Both the position numbers and the translations under genes were made by a program. From contig JANXSY010000085.1 in NCBI GenBank assembly GCA_025356435.1, forward strand, positions 1-56,362: 56,362 nt of DNA, in the 5' to 3' direction. The stretch comes from Isosphaeraceae bacterium (GTDB lineage: Bacteria; Planctomycetota; Planctomycetia; Isosphaerales; Isosphaeraceae). Shown here piece after piece: positions 16,247 to 24,694 of this stretch (position 1 is its first letter; each line of letters begins with the position of its first letter). The notes below the pieces were generated by a model that worked only from the letters and a program-made list of their open reading frames with translations, did not search any database and was not told the origin of the DNA.

Positions 16247-17218
16247 TCAGGGGACGATGCAGGTCATCAGCGTGGCCGACCCGTCGAGCGGCTCGACACG
16301 GCATGGGCCGACCGAGGCGGGCAGGAGCATCGTCTCGCCGAGTTGGAGCGTACACGATTCGTCCTCGGTGCGCACCACGACGTCGCCGCCCAGCGCCATG
16401 AGGATCGTGAACCGGTCGTCGCGGCCGATGAGCGCAGGTCCAGACAACCGCAGGCGTTCGAGGCTGAAGTAGTCGGTATGCGAGAGCCGTTCGCGGGTGC
16501 CGCCTTCGATCGGTTCGGGACAGGTCGCAATCGGGTCGACCGGGCCGATCTCGAAGTCGGTCGATTCAAGGGCCTGGGCAACGTGAAGCTGGCGGGGCTT
16601 GCCGTCGGTGCCGATCCGATTCCAGTCGAAGACGCGGAAAGTGGCGTCGGACATCTGCTGGATCTCGGCGAGCATCACCCCCGCACCGATGGCGTGGACG
16701 ACCCCGGCCGGGATTAAAATGCAGTCGCCCGCCCGCGCGGGGATCTTGTGGAGGAGCGGCTCGACTTCGCCCGCCTCGATCGCGGCGGCAAAGGACTCGC
16801 GCGTGACGCCCCGCTTCAGGCCCGCGTAGATCACGCTCCCCGGCTCGGCGGCGATGACGACCCAGGTCTCGGTTTTGCCGTTGTCGTCAGCGAGCCTGCG
16901 CCCGCGTTCGTCGTCAGGGTGAACCTGGACCGAGAGAACTTGCTCGGCGTCGATATATTTGACAAGCAGGGGGAACTGACGGAGGTGGGCAAGGGCAGGG
17001 CCGAGCAATTCCTCCGTCCGATAGCGCACGAGGTCTCGGAGGGTCATTCCGGCGAGCGGGCCGTCAGCGACGACGGAGATATCGGCCCGGTGGTCGGAGA
17101 GTTCCCAGCTCTCAGCGTACTGCGACCCTTCGCCAATCGGCTTGCGCAGGACCGAACCTAGACGGTGACCGCCCCAGATCAGCCGTTTGATAATGGGTTC
17201 GAAGCGGAGTGGGTGCAT
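16247..17218 (-). CDS. manA: Class I mannose-6-phosphate isomerase
   Basis: 323 residues from ATG 17218, starting MHPLRFEPIIKRLIWGGHRL. The zinc site of the family is visible: VQVHPDD (Gln and His), KTETWVVI (Glu) and HAIGAG (His). KYIDAEQVLSVQVHPDD is highly typical. It interconverts mannose-6-phosphate and fructose-6-phosphate, feeding GDP-mannose and glycan synthesis, in the cytoplasm. The frame is open back to 17338 but the additional 40 residues are not family-like, so 17218 is chosen. It is divergent from tatC across a 413-base gap. Confidence 0.92.
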   Translation of the reverse strand: MHPLRFEPIIKRLIWGGHRLGSVLRKPIGEGSQYAESWELSDHRADISVVADGPLAGMTLRDLVRYRTEELLGPALAHLRQFPLLVKYIDAEQVLSVQVHPDDERGRRLADDNGKTETWVVIAAEPGSVIYAGLKRGVTRESFAAAIEAGEVEPLLHKIPARAGDCILIPAGVVHAIGAGVMLAEIQQMSDATFRVFDWNRIGTDGKPRQLHVAQALESTDFEIGPVDPIATCPEPIEGGTRERLSHTDYFSLERLRLSGPALIGRDDRFTILMALGGDVVVRTEDESCTLQLGETMLLPASVGPCRVEPLDGSATLMTCIVP

Positions 17219-17631
17219 AGTCGCGGATGAAATAGCAAAGTGTGGGCCGGAAGGGCGTGAATGGCCGCTGGACATTTCCAGACCGGTCCGGTTGAGTCTC
17301 TTCGTGCGTGACGATCCGGCAGTCTCTGACGTTGCCATCGATCAAACCCTCCTGGTTTGCGCGTCATCCTGATGACGTTGCGACCACGTTGTACTCCGAG
17401 AGGCCGGCGGCGCGAAGCCCTGGCGGCGCGGGCGTGGTCCCTGTTAGACTCGTTGGTACAGGAACGCTCCCTCCGGAAGGCCGTCCCCGCGAGGCGTCCG
17501 GCGGTGCCGATCAATGGGCCTCGGCCTCGGGACTGGCCGTTGCGACCCGCGTCTCCTTCCCACCCAACACCGCCTCCGGGTCGGACCTCCGCCCCGCGAC
17601 GCCCTCTCCCGCCTCGGGAGGATCGACGTCC
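17219..17631. other. Divergent intergenic region manA-tatC
   Basis: 413 bases without a convincing gene, although the tatC frame is open through most of it. It must hold the two outward promoters. A TTAGACT box at 17444-17450 resembles a -10-like motif found before other genes here. GGGAGG at 17615-17620 is the tatC ribosome-binding site. Confidence 0.5.
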
Positions 17632-18648
17632 ATGGCCGCTGAAAAAGATCTCTTCGCCGAAGAACAGACGATGGTCACCATGAGCTTCGGGGACCACCTC
17701 GAAGATCTCAGATATCGCCTCATCATGGGAGTGGTGGGCCTGGTCGTCGGCCTGATTCTCACGTTCATCCCGCCGCTCTTCCTCGGTCGCGCCGTGATGA
17801 CCAACATGGAGAAGCCGGCGCAGGATGCCCTGAGACGATTTTACGAAGACGACGCCAAACGCCGGTATGACGAGGCGAAGCTCGCCAAGACCCAGGCCCC
17901 GACTGTCCAGATCGAATTCGCCGCCGACGAGTTCGTCAAGCAACTCGCCGCGATCGCCCCCGACGCGAAGCTGCCTGATCTCGACTCGCTGAAAGACCGG
18001 CGGATCAAGCTCACGCAATACTCGGCGCTCGACGACGAGATCATGAAGACGGTCAAGACCACCGCCGAGCGAAACGCGATTGTCACTCTCGCGCCGCTCG
18101 AAGGCATCACGATCCTCTTCCTCGTCTGCACGATTACGGGCCTTGTGCTTACCAGCCCCTGGATCTTCTACCAGATCTGGGCGTTTGTCGCGGCCGGTCT
18201 CTATCGCCACGAGCGGCACTATGTCCTCAAATTCTTGCCGTTCTCGCTCGGCCTCTTCCTCGCCGGGGTCTTCCTCTGCTTCTTCTTTGTGCTGCCGGTG
18301 ACGCTGGGGTTCCTGCTCGAACTGAACGTCTGGCTCAACATTGAACCGAGCCTGCGACTCTCTGAGTGGATGAGCTTCGCGACGATGCTGCCCCTGGTGT
18401 TCGGGATCTGCTTCCAGACCCCGCTGGTGATGCTGTTCCTCGAACGGGTGGGGATTCTCACGGCGGCCGACTTCCGATCCAAGCGGAAGTTTGCGATCCT
18501 GATCATCATCACCGCCGCCGCGATTCTCACTCCCGGCCCTGACGTCTTCAGCCAGTGCATGCTCGCCGTCCCGATGCTCATCCTTTATGAGGTCGGAATC
18601 CTTATCATCGGCAAGAACGGCCGCACCAAGCGGATCTTCGACGCCTGA
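17632..18648 (+). CDS. tatC: Sec-independent translocase subunit TatC with enlarged first periplasmic loop
   Basis: 339 residues from ATG 17632, chosen because GGGAGG lies 11 bases upstream and FGDHLEDLRYRL matches the conserved HLxELRxR start of TatC. TatC is the twin-arginine signal receptor of the Tat pathway in the inner membrane. Six membrane segments are present. Between the first (about 32-50) and the second (about 160-180) lies a charged periplasmic insert of about 100 residues (KPAQDALRRFYEDDAKRRYD and onwards), far longer than in E. coli. TSPWIFYQIWAFVAAGLYRHER matches the TM2-TM3 cytoplasmic loop. No tatA gene is adjacent. The next gene, cobA-hemD, starts 27 bases later. Confidence 0.93.
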   Translation: MAAEKDLFAEEQTMVTMSFGDHLEDLRYRLIMGVVGLVVGLILTFIPPLFLGRAVMTNMEKPAQDALRRFYEDDAKRRYDEAKLAKTQAPTVQIEFAADEFVKQLAAIAPDAKLPDLDSLKDRRIKLTQYSALDDEIMKTVKTTAERNAIVTLAPLEGITILFLVCTITGLVLTSPWIFYQIWAFVAAGLYRHERHYVLKFLPFSLGLFLAGVFLCFFFVLPVTLGFLLELNVWLNIEPSLRLSEWMSFATMLPLVFGICFQTPLVMLFLERVGILTAADFRSKRKFAILIIITAAAILTPGPDVFSQCMLAVPMLILYEVGILIIGKNGRTKRIFDA

Positions 18649-18674
18649 CCCGTAACGAACGACGTCGATCTCCC

Positions 18675-20222
18675 ATGAGTCTCAACCCCGGCATCGTCTA
18701 TCTGGTCGGGGCAGGTCCGGGAGATCCGGGCCTGCTCACTCGCCGGGGGTACGAAGTCCTCCGGCGGGCTGACCTGGTCGTTTACGACCAACTCGCAAAT
18801 GACCGCCTGCTCGACATCGCCCCTGCAACGGCTGAACGAGTTTTCGTCGGCAAGACGCAAGGCAAGCTCACGCTACCTCAGGACGACATGAATCGGCTCC
18901 TCGCCGAACGCGCGGGGCGGGGGCTGACGGTCGTCAGGCTCAAGGGGGGCGACCCTTACGTCTTCGGCCGGGGGGCGGAGGAGGCGGAATATCTCCACGC
19001 GGCGGGCATCCCGTTCGTCGTGATCCCGGGCGTCACGGCTGGGGTCGGCGTGACGGCTTATGCGGGGTTGCCCGTCACCCATCGCGCAGCGGCGTCGGCG
19101 GTGGCCTTCGTGACGGGGCATGAAGACCCCGAGGCGATCGCCAATGATCGGACCAGTCTCGACTGGCCCGCGCTCGCCCGCTTTCCGGGGACGCTGGTCT
19201 TCTACATGGGCGTCACCCGGCTCGCCTCGATCTGCCGGACCCTGGTCCGCGAGGGGAAGCCGTCCACGACCCCCGCCGCGATGGTCCAATCCGGCACGCT
19301 CGTTCGCCAGCGCACCGTGATCGGCACCCTTGATGACCTGGCCGACCGCGTCGCGCAGGCCGGTCTCGGACCGCCCGCGCTGCTGGTTGTCGGCGAGGTG
19401 ATCGCGCGCCGACCTGGTCTGAATTGGTTCGAAGAACGCCCCCTCTTCGGACGGCGGATCGTCGTCACTCGACCCGCTGAAGAGACCGACCGGTCGGCGA
19501 CCAGCCTCGAAGATCTCGGTGCTGAAGTCCTGACTGCCCCGACGGTTGTGATTCGCCCCGTTGACGATTTCTCCGACGTCGATCACGCGATCACGCGGCT
19601 TTCCGAGTTCGACTGGCTGGTCTTCACGTCGTCGAACGGCGTGATCCATTTCCTCGATCGATTGCTCGCGAAGGGGCTGGACCTTCGAGCTCTCGGTTCG
19701 ATCGGGCTCGCGGCGATCGGCCCATCGACGGCCGACGCGCTGGTGTCTTATCACCTCCGCGCTGACCTCGTGCCGACCTCGCATCGATCCGAAGCGTTGG
19801 CCGAGGCCCTGATCGGCCGAGCGAGCGGGAAACGCATCCTGCTGGCGCGGGCGGATCGCGGGCGAACGATCCTCAAGGACGAACTCGAACGGGTGGCGCA
19901 CGTCGAACAGGTCACGGTCTATCGCAACACCGACGTCTCGGCCCTGCCCGTCGAGGTCGCGAACCGGATCGAGGCAGGCTCGATCGACTGGATCACCCTG
20001 ACGAGTTCGGCGATCACCGAGCGTTTGCACGCGCTCCTCCCCGAATCGGCCCGGGCGAGGATCGGTCGCGAGATCCGACTCGCAAGCATCAGCCCGTTGA
20101 CTTCGGAGGCGGCGGCTCGGCTGGGCTGGCCCGTCGCGGCGGAGTCGGCCGATTCGACCTGGGATGGGCTCGTCGCCGCGATCGTCAACGCCGAGGCGGC
20201 TTCGCCTACTTCACGACGGTGA
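18675..20222 (+). CDS. cobA-hemD: Uroporphyrinogen-III C-methyltransferase fused to uroporphyrinogen-III synthase (CobA-HemD)
   Basis: 515 residues. Residues 5-250 are a SUMT-type SAM methylase: VGAGPGDPGLLT at the start, GGDPYVFGRGAEE (SAM-binding) near 95, and VIPGVTAGVGVTAYAGLPVT. Residues from about 255 to 505 are a HemD fold: GRRIVVTRPAEETDRSATSL, LVFTSSNGVIHFLDRL and DWITLTSSAITERLHALL. The two steps make uroporphyrinogen III and methylate it to precorrin-2 for siroheme or cobalamin in the cytoplasm. Fusions of this kind occur in several phyla. Its 3' end overlaps that of the opposite-strand gene by 17 bases. Confidence 0.93.
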   Translation: MSLNPGIVYLVGAGPGDPGLLTRRGYEVLRRADLVVYDQLANDRLLDIAPATAERVFVGKTQGKLTLPQDDMNRLLAERAGRGLTVVRLKGGDPYVFGRGAEEAEYLHAAGIPFVVIPGVTAGVGVTAYAGLPVTHRAAASAVAFVTGHEDPEAIANDRTSLDWPALARFPGTLVFYMGVTRLASICRTLVREGKPSTTPAAMVQSGTLVRQRTVIGTLDDLADRVAQAGLGPPALLVVGEVIARRPGLNWFEERPLFGRRIVVTRPAEETDRSATSLEDLGAEVLTAPTVVIRPVDDFSDVDHAITRLSEFDWLVFTSSNGVIHFLDRLLAKGLDLRALGSIGLAAIGPSTADALVSYHLRADLVPTSHRSEALAEALIGRASGKRILLARADRGRTILKDELERVAHVEQVTVYRNTDVSALPVEVANRIEAGSIDWITLTSSAITERLHALLPESARARIGREIRLASISPLTSEAAARLGWPVAAESADSTWDGLVAAIVNAEAASPTSRR

Positions 20223-21228
20223 AACGCCCGCCGGTCGAGGGGTTAATCGGCATCTCGGGCAGATAGGCGGGAACGAGGTCGGAGTCGAGCATCGGCTCGG
20301 CCTTGTGGTCGATCGCGTAGAGTTGGGCCGCCATCTCGACGACCAGGTTACGATTGGACGACTCGACGCGTTGGAACGCAGTTGAGCCTGAGGCGAAAGC
20401 GGGTTCGAGCAGCTTTTTGCCTGCCCCCGAGACCTTGAGCATGAAACGCTGATAGAACGGAAAGGTGTGCTCCGACCAGTACGTTTCGTTGTTGCGGACT
20501 TCGGTGAATGTGTCGCGGCCGGCGTCGACCTCGCGGAGAGCCTTGATCGCGGCGTGAAGGTCGTCGGCACCCAGCCCGGCGCGACATCGGCCCAGGCCAT
20601 CGAGACCGATCGATTCGACGGCGACGCCCACCAATCCGTCGATCAGAAGCCCCCCACGCCCGAGTGAAGGGCCGAGGCGCACGACGTCGAGAAACGACCG
20701 TGCGGCGTCAGCGTTCCGCCCTTCGGCAAGCGCGAGTTCTCCCTCGGCCGTCAGGACGCGACCGAGTTGGCGGCATAGGCCCACGCGATTCATGGACTTC
20801 GTAAAGTCCTGCGAGTAGATCAGCGGGACGCGCGACGGATTATTGAGGACCGTCCGTGCGATCTTGAGGGCCTCGGCATTGGCCGTCACCCAGGCGCGGA
20901 GGTCGTCGGGTTTTGCCCCTTTGAGCTTGCCGTCGTTCGGTACGGGGTTGGTCACGAGCCCCCCGGCGCGGACAAAATCGTCAAAGGCGTTGGGGACGGG
21001 CAGGGGAGGCGGTGGTGTCGCGCCGGACTTCATCATGTTGCTGCTGGTGATCGCCAACACCGCGACCAGACAGACCACGACGGTCAGCCCGACCCGCAAG
21101 ATAGTCCCGCGCTTGCTCGGCGTCGGAGCGACATCGGGATTTATCAACGGGAACCTCTCGTCGGGAAAAGAGAACGAACTCGACCACCTGCGTGGGAGTT
21201 CGTCGCGTGGCTCGTTTTCTTGGAACAA
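20206..21228 (-). CDS. Membrane-anchored protein of unknown function
   Basis: 340 residues with one transmembrane segment at about residues 46-64 (RVGLTVVVCLVAVLAITSS), preceded by a Ser/Arg/Pro-rich cytoplasmic region. The exported part is mostly helical, with LGRVLTAEGELALAEGRNAD reminiscent of TPR-like repeats. The end MLDSDLVPAYLPEMPINPST is a motif seen in planctomycete anchored proteins. The first codon would be TTG at 21226-21228; no ATG is available upstream of the membrane segment, so this start is uncertain. It lies 15 bases after the small membrane gene and is probably in an operon with it. Confidence 0.65.
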   Translation of the reverse strand: MFQENEPRDELPRRWSSSFSFPDERFPLINPDVAPTPSKRGTILRVGLTVVVCLVAVLAITSSNMMKSGATPPPPLPVPNAFDDFVRAGGLVTNPVPNDGKLKGAKPDDLRAWVTANAEALKIARTVLNNPSRVPLIYSQDFTKSMNRVGLCRQLGRVLTAEGELALAEGRNADAARSFLDVVRLGPSLGRGGLLIDGLVGVAVESIGLDGLGRCRAGLGADDLHAAIKALREVDAGRDTFTEVRNNETYWSEHTFPFYQRFMLKVSGAGKKLLEPAFASGSTAFQRVESSNRNLVVEMAAQLYAIDHKAEPMLDSDLVPAYLPEMPINPSTGGRFTVVK

Positions 21229-21243
21229 GACGAGAGGTCGCGC

Positions 21244-21429
21244 TCAGCGGAGTTCGCGGGCCGTCTCGATCCCCTGCCAGAGGACGAAGGCCGCCCCGAT
21301 GATGAAGAGGATATCCAGAACGATGCTCGCCCGTCCCAGGACTCCAAGCGCCGCGTCAAGCAGGAAGATGAGGCAGACGAGGCCGGCAACGGCCATCGCG
21401 ACGTAACAGAGGACCTTCTCGGTCTCCAT
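21244..21429 (-). CDS. Small two-segment membrane protein
   Basis: 61 residues, starting METEKVLCYVAMAVAGLVCL, with two hydrophobic segments (about 6-29 and 33-50) and a short RELR tail. The ATG at 21427-21429 is in-frame with a hydrophobicity pattern that only a membrane protein gives. It precedes the 340-residue membrane-anchored gene by 15 bases. A TTAGACTAA palindrome at 21465-21473 sits 36 bases upstream of its start. No function is known to me. Confidence 0.65.
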   Translation of the reverse strand: METEKVLCYVAMAVAGLVCLIFLLDAALGVLGRASIVLDILFIIGAAFVLWQGIETARELR

Positions 21430-21804
21430 GAGCCACTCGCTCCAGTCGGTCCTGAGGGAATCGATTAGACTAACTTTACCACAAACCTAAAGCCGAGTCA
21501 GCGGCTTCCGGCGAAACTTTGGGCGGATTGCGGGATTGGCGGATATCACTCTCGATTCTGGAGATCGTGCCGCCGTCGAAAGTCGTTTTGCTTGGATCCT
21601 TCCGGTTCGTTCTACCCTTCCTCATGGTTCCGAGGTTTTCGCTCATTCAACGGGATTGCGACCACCCCCCACCCCGGAGCACCTCGACATGGACAGGCCC
21701 GACTCTTCCGATCACCCCGAAGCACGTTTCATCGCTGAAGCCGGTCGCACGACTCGAATCGAAGGGGGCCTGTTCAACGCTCCTGCATCGCCCGCGAGCG
21801 GGGT
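21430..21804. other. Intergenic region between a small membrane protein and the M56 gene
   Basis: 375 bases with no convincing gene on either strand. It contains the upstream region of the small membrane protein (with the TTAGACTAA palindrome at 21465-21473) and the 3' side of the M56 gene. No T-tract terminator is visible. Confidence 0.5.
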
Positions 21805-23226
21805 TCACCAAGTGAGGTGGATCGACCGGAATGTCGTCCGCCGCCCAGGGACCGACCGGAGTGAGAGCCACTCTTCGAGCGAATCGCCGGGCAAGGGACG
21901 GGGGTTGTCCGAATCGAGGGCGAACGTCAGCACTCGCTCGACGCGACGGAGCCTGACTTTGTGCCACCGGCTCGGGTCTTGGAGGAGCGGATTCTCGGCG
22001 AGAGGCGCACGGGCTAAGGGATGTCCGAACACGCTGATCTGAGCGAGTTCTGCCGCGTTGGCGTAGACCTGGAACGTCAGCTCGAACGACGAGGGCAGGC
22101 GGATCGGCACGATCGTCGGCGTGGGGGCCGTCGGCGACTCTTCGAACACGAGCGTCCGCATCGAGAACGATTGAGGCTCGGGAACGTCCGGCAGCGGGGC
22201 CGTTGTCGCTTGCACGGTCAGCCGGGTGACGATCAAGAGGAGCAAGGTCGTCGACCCCACTAGCGACCATCTCCACCAACGGGGGGGGCGTCCCTCGACC
22301 GGGAACGGGCATCGCACGAGCATCAGCACCCGTTGAAAGAGCGCTGAGCCCGCCCCGTTCCATCGACGTGGCCTGGAGGCCGAGAGGGAGGTCTCTGACT
22401 TCGGCGCGGCGGCGATCTCGACGAGCGAGTGGGCGTATCGACCCGGCTCGCCGAACCGCGCTGAGGCGTGGCGATCGGCGAGGAATTCCTGGTCGAGCCG
22501 CATCTGCTTGCGCATCCACCAGAGCGTCGGCAGGGGGAACCAGAAGATCGTCGCGAGTTCCGAGGCCAGGCCGAACCAGGGGTCAGACGCTTCGAAGTGC
22601 GCCAGCTCATGAAGCAGGCTGAGCCGGAGCGCCTCGGACGAACCGGGGAGGTCGAACCCAACCGGAATCAGGATCGTCGCGCGGAATGAGCCGAGCAAGA
22701 CTGGCCGCGTGGTCTTTGAGGAAACGCGAAGCTTGGGGCGGGGTCGTCCTGGGGCCAGGTCAATCGTGTGGTAGAGCGCGATCGCCTCATCTCCGGGCGA
22801 CACCGAGTTCCTGCCGATCCAGCCCGCTCCCCAGCAGCCGAGGACAAATCGCGCAAGTCCGACCGACACGCCGAGGAGGTATCCGACCAGCAGCACCACG
22901 GGCACGAGGCCCCAGACCGATGGCGAGAGCCGCCAGCCGCCGAACAGGCTCGAATGGGGTCGGAGTCCAACACTCGTGCCGATCCATGCCAGCGTCGGCT
23001 GGAGGGCCATCCGGATCGGCCCCGCGACGTCGAGGGGGCTAAAAGGGCGAAGGCAGACGATCGGGATCGCCAGGAGCGCACCGAGAACCCCCGCGCGGGC
23101 TAAGGCCCGGCGTCGCGAGGGCTGGCGGGTCGTCACCATTGCCATCACGACGATCCCCGTAATGAGGGCCGCCGCGAGGCCAGAGTCAACGATCCGTCCG
23201 CCAAGGGTCGAGGTCAGCTCGCCCAT
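21805..23226 (-). CDS. M56-family (BlaR1/MecR1-like) membrane metallopeptidase
   Basis: 473 residues. Three or four N-terminal membrane segments precede a cytoplasmic zincin domain with LLHELAHFEASDPW (HExxH near residue 209) and a downstream QEFLADRHASARFGEPGRYAHS motif carrying the third ligand Glu. A further membrane segment (about 315-335, STTLLLLIVTRLTVQAT) leads to an extracytoplasmic tail of about 135 residues. That tail is not a penicillin-binding domain, so the signal is probably not a beta-lactam. BlaI-type repressors are cleaved by this class of protease; the gene directly upstream encodes one. The 38-base gap suggests one operon. Confidence 0.88.
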   Translation of the reverse strand: MGELTSTLGGRIVDSGLAAALITGIVVMAMVTTRQPSRRRALARAGVLGALLAIPIVCLRPFSPLDVAGPIRMALQPTLAWIGTSVGLRPHSSLFGGWRLSPSVWGLVPVVLLVGYLLGVSVGLARFVLGCWGAGWIGRNSVSPGDEAIALYHTIDLAPGRPRPKLRVSSKTTRPVLLGSFRATILIPVGFDLPGSSEALRLSLLHELAHFEASDPWFGLASELATIFWFPLPTLWWMRKQMRLDQEFLADRHASARFGEPGRYAHSLVEIAAAPKSETSLSASRPRRWNGAGSALFQRVLMLVRCPFPVEGRPPRWWRWSLVGSTTLLLLIVTRLTVQATTAPLPDVPEPQSFSMRTLVFEESPTAPTPTIVPIRLPSSFELTFQVYANAAELAQISVFGHPLARAPLAENPLLQDPSRWHKVRLRRVERVLTFALDSDNPRPLPGDSLEEWLSLRSVPGRRTTFRSIHLTW

Positions 23227-23264
23227 TGCCGGTGACTACCGTTCGGGGGAGTTGGGAAGACGCC

Positions 23265-23690
23265 TCAAGCGATCTCGACGGCCGACTCGATCGGGACGAC
23301 CCCATCGGTCTGGCGCTGGGCCTCGTCGATCATCGCGCGGAGGCGATCGAAATCTTCAGCGCTGTGGGACTTGGTATCGATCAACGCGACCATCATCCGG
23401 TCAACCGCCCCGTCAAAGACGCGGTCGACGAATCGTTTCGTCAGCTCGCGGATCGTCCGTTCCGACGACTTCTTGGGCGCGTAGATGAATGTTCGGCCCT
23501 CGACGACGTGGCGGACCAGCCCTTTCTTCTCCTCCATGATGTTCAGCAGGGTCTGAACGGTGCTGTAGGCGACCGGACTGGCCGTCTTGTTCAAGTCTTC
23601 CTGGACCTCGCGGACGCTCGCCTTCCCGTGGGCCCAGAGGACCTTGAGGATTTCGAGTTCTCGATCCGTGACCATTTGGACTTTTCGCAC
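23265..23690 (-). CDS. BlaI/MecI/CopY-family winged-helix repressor
   Basis: 141 residues. A winged helix occupies residues 7-75: TDRELEILKVLWAHGKASVREV, YSTVQTLLNIMEEKKGL and VRHVVEGRTFIYAP. A C-terminal dimerisation part follows (IRELTKRFVDRVFDGAVDRM). The protein represses its own operon and is inactivated through the M56 protease encoded immediately after it. The GTG start (23688-23690) has GGGGGTGA at a normal distance; an ATG at 23675 would shorten it by five residues. The upstream 60 bases contain three small palindromes suitable as operators. Which other genes it controls cannot be told. Confidence 0.93.
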   Translation of the reverse strand: MRKVQMVTDRELEILKVLWAHGKASVREVQEDLNKTASPVAYSTVQTLLNIMEEKKGLVRHVVEGRTFIYAPKKSSERTIRELTKRFVDRVFDGAVDRMMVALIDTKSHSAEDFDRLRAMIDEAQRQTDGVVPIESAVEIA

Positions 23691-23701
23691 GGCGTCACCC
23701 C

Positions 23702-23747
23702 CGTTAAGAACGACAGGATTCGTTGACGTAACGTCACGCCGTAACGG
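23702..23747. promoter_or_regulatory. Cluster of three palindromes upstream of the BlaI-like gene
   Basis: CGTT-AAG-AACG at 23702-23712, TGACGT-A-ACGTCA at 23724-23736 and CCGT-A-ACGG at 23739-23747 are perfect inverted repeats. The last two share the core CGTAACG and their centres are 13 bases apart, about 40-55 bases upstream of the GTG. They are good candidates for operators bound by the repressor encoded next to them. The usual BlaI TACAxxTGTA core is not present. Confidence 0.5.
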
Positions 23748-23845
23748 AGACTCGATGTTCCGTCGGCCGTGAACATGGTGGGAGAGAGTCAGTCTTCGTA
23801 ATCATTCGGACTGACTCTTCGATTGTGACGAATCTCGCGCCACGA

Positions 23846-24523
23846 TCAAGAGGTCATTGCCGCCAATCTCTTCGCAATGAGTTGGGGAAACCTACCATAC
23901 CAACGCGCATTCAAAGGCGAAGGGTGCGGCAACGGGCCGAGGATGATCGACTTCTCCCGCGTCTCCCCCCTGACGACTGCCTCAAGCCGGCAGGTGATCT
24001 CGCCTTCATAACGATCGTCCCGCTCCCAGAGCGCAGCGACCTCGGCCGGGTCGGCATAGCGGGCGAACCACTGGAACGCCTCGTTTCCGAGCGAGAGCAC
24101 CCGGTGCCCCCCCCAGTGATCGACGAGTAACTCGACAACGAACGGTCGGAATCGCTCCTTGATCGCTTCGGAATACGCCTTGTTGCCCGGCGGCTTGTAG
24201 GGGACGGTGTTCGTCAACAACGCCACTTCGAGCGCCTCGGCGATCCGCTTGTCGGTCTTATTGGGCGGGGTGCCAAATTTCGCCTCGTAAAGCCCCGCTC
24301 GGACGAGTCTCCCGCCGGCCCCGACCAGTGGCTCGCCAACGGCCACTTCGTCCTTGCCCAGGTCACGCCCGAAGATGCAGACGGGGGCGTCGAGCGAGCC
24401 CGCGAACAGGACAGGCGTCGCCGGGTCGCGCTCGGCCCGCTCGTAGACCGGCAGGTCGACGGGAAAATCAGCGCGGATCGCTTCTTGACGGACAGCCTCG
24501 ATCAACTCGGCGATCGTTCTCAT
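23846..24523 (-). CDS. Uracil-DNA glycosylase superfamily protein
   Basis: 225 residues. Motif 1 is GRDLGKDEVAVGEPLVGAGG near residues 52-71, and motif 2 is LPHPSPLNARW near 195-205. These are the two signatures of the family, which cuts damaged bases from DNA. Only two cysteines are visible (VCIFG, ITCRL), so the four-cysteine iron-sulfur site of family-4 enzymes is absent. The acidic residue in motif 1 that activates water in other families is not obviously present, so activity on uracil should be tested. It is transcribed divergently from the citramalate synthase gene. Confidence 0.8.
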   Translation of the reverse strand: MRTIAELIEAVRQEAIRADFPVDLPVYERAERDPATPVLFAGSLDAPVCIFGRDLGKDEVAVGEPLVGAGGRLVRAGLYEAKFGTPPNKTDKRIAEALEVALLTNTVPYKPPGNKAYSEAIKERFRPFVVELLVDHWGGHRVLSLGNEAFQWFARYADPAEVAALWERDDRYEGEITCRLEAVVRGETREKSIILGPLPHPSPLNARWYGRFPQLIAKRLAAMTS

Positions 24524-24694
24524 GGTCGGGGCGTCCCTGGAGGTGTTCGGAGAGTCTTTCCGGAAGGGAGGTACGGACCACCCCGAACCGAGTGACGGCC
24601 TCGGGGTGTCGTGTCCTTGACGGGAATTTGCTAGGATATCATGCTCATCTCAACGGGGCGTGTGGCGCGGACGGATGAAGGGGTAGACAGGCTC

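Noticed and set aside
16118..16717. Open frame of 199 codons opposite manA and a membrane gene
   Set aside because: Antisense to two supported genes and rich in Arg, Asp and Gly without motifs.
17308..17631. N-terminal extension of TatC in frame upstream of 17632
   Set aside because: The extension has no homology-like features, whereas GGGAGG and the conserved HLEDLRYR start fit ATG 17632.
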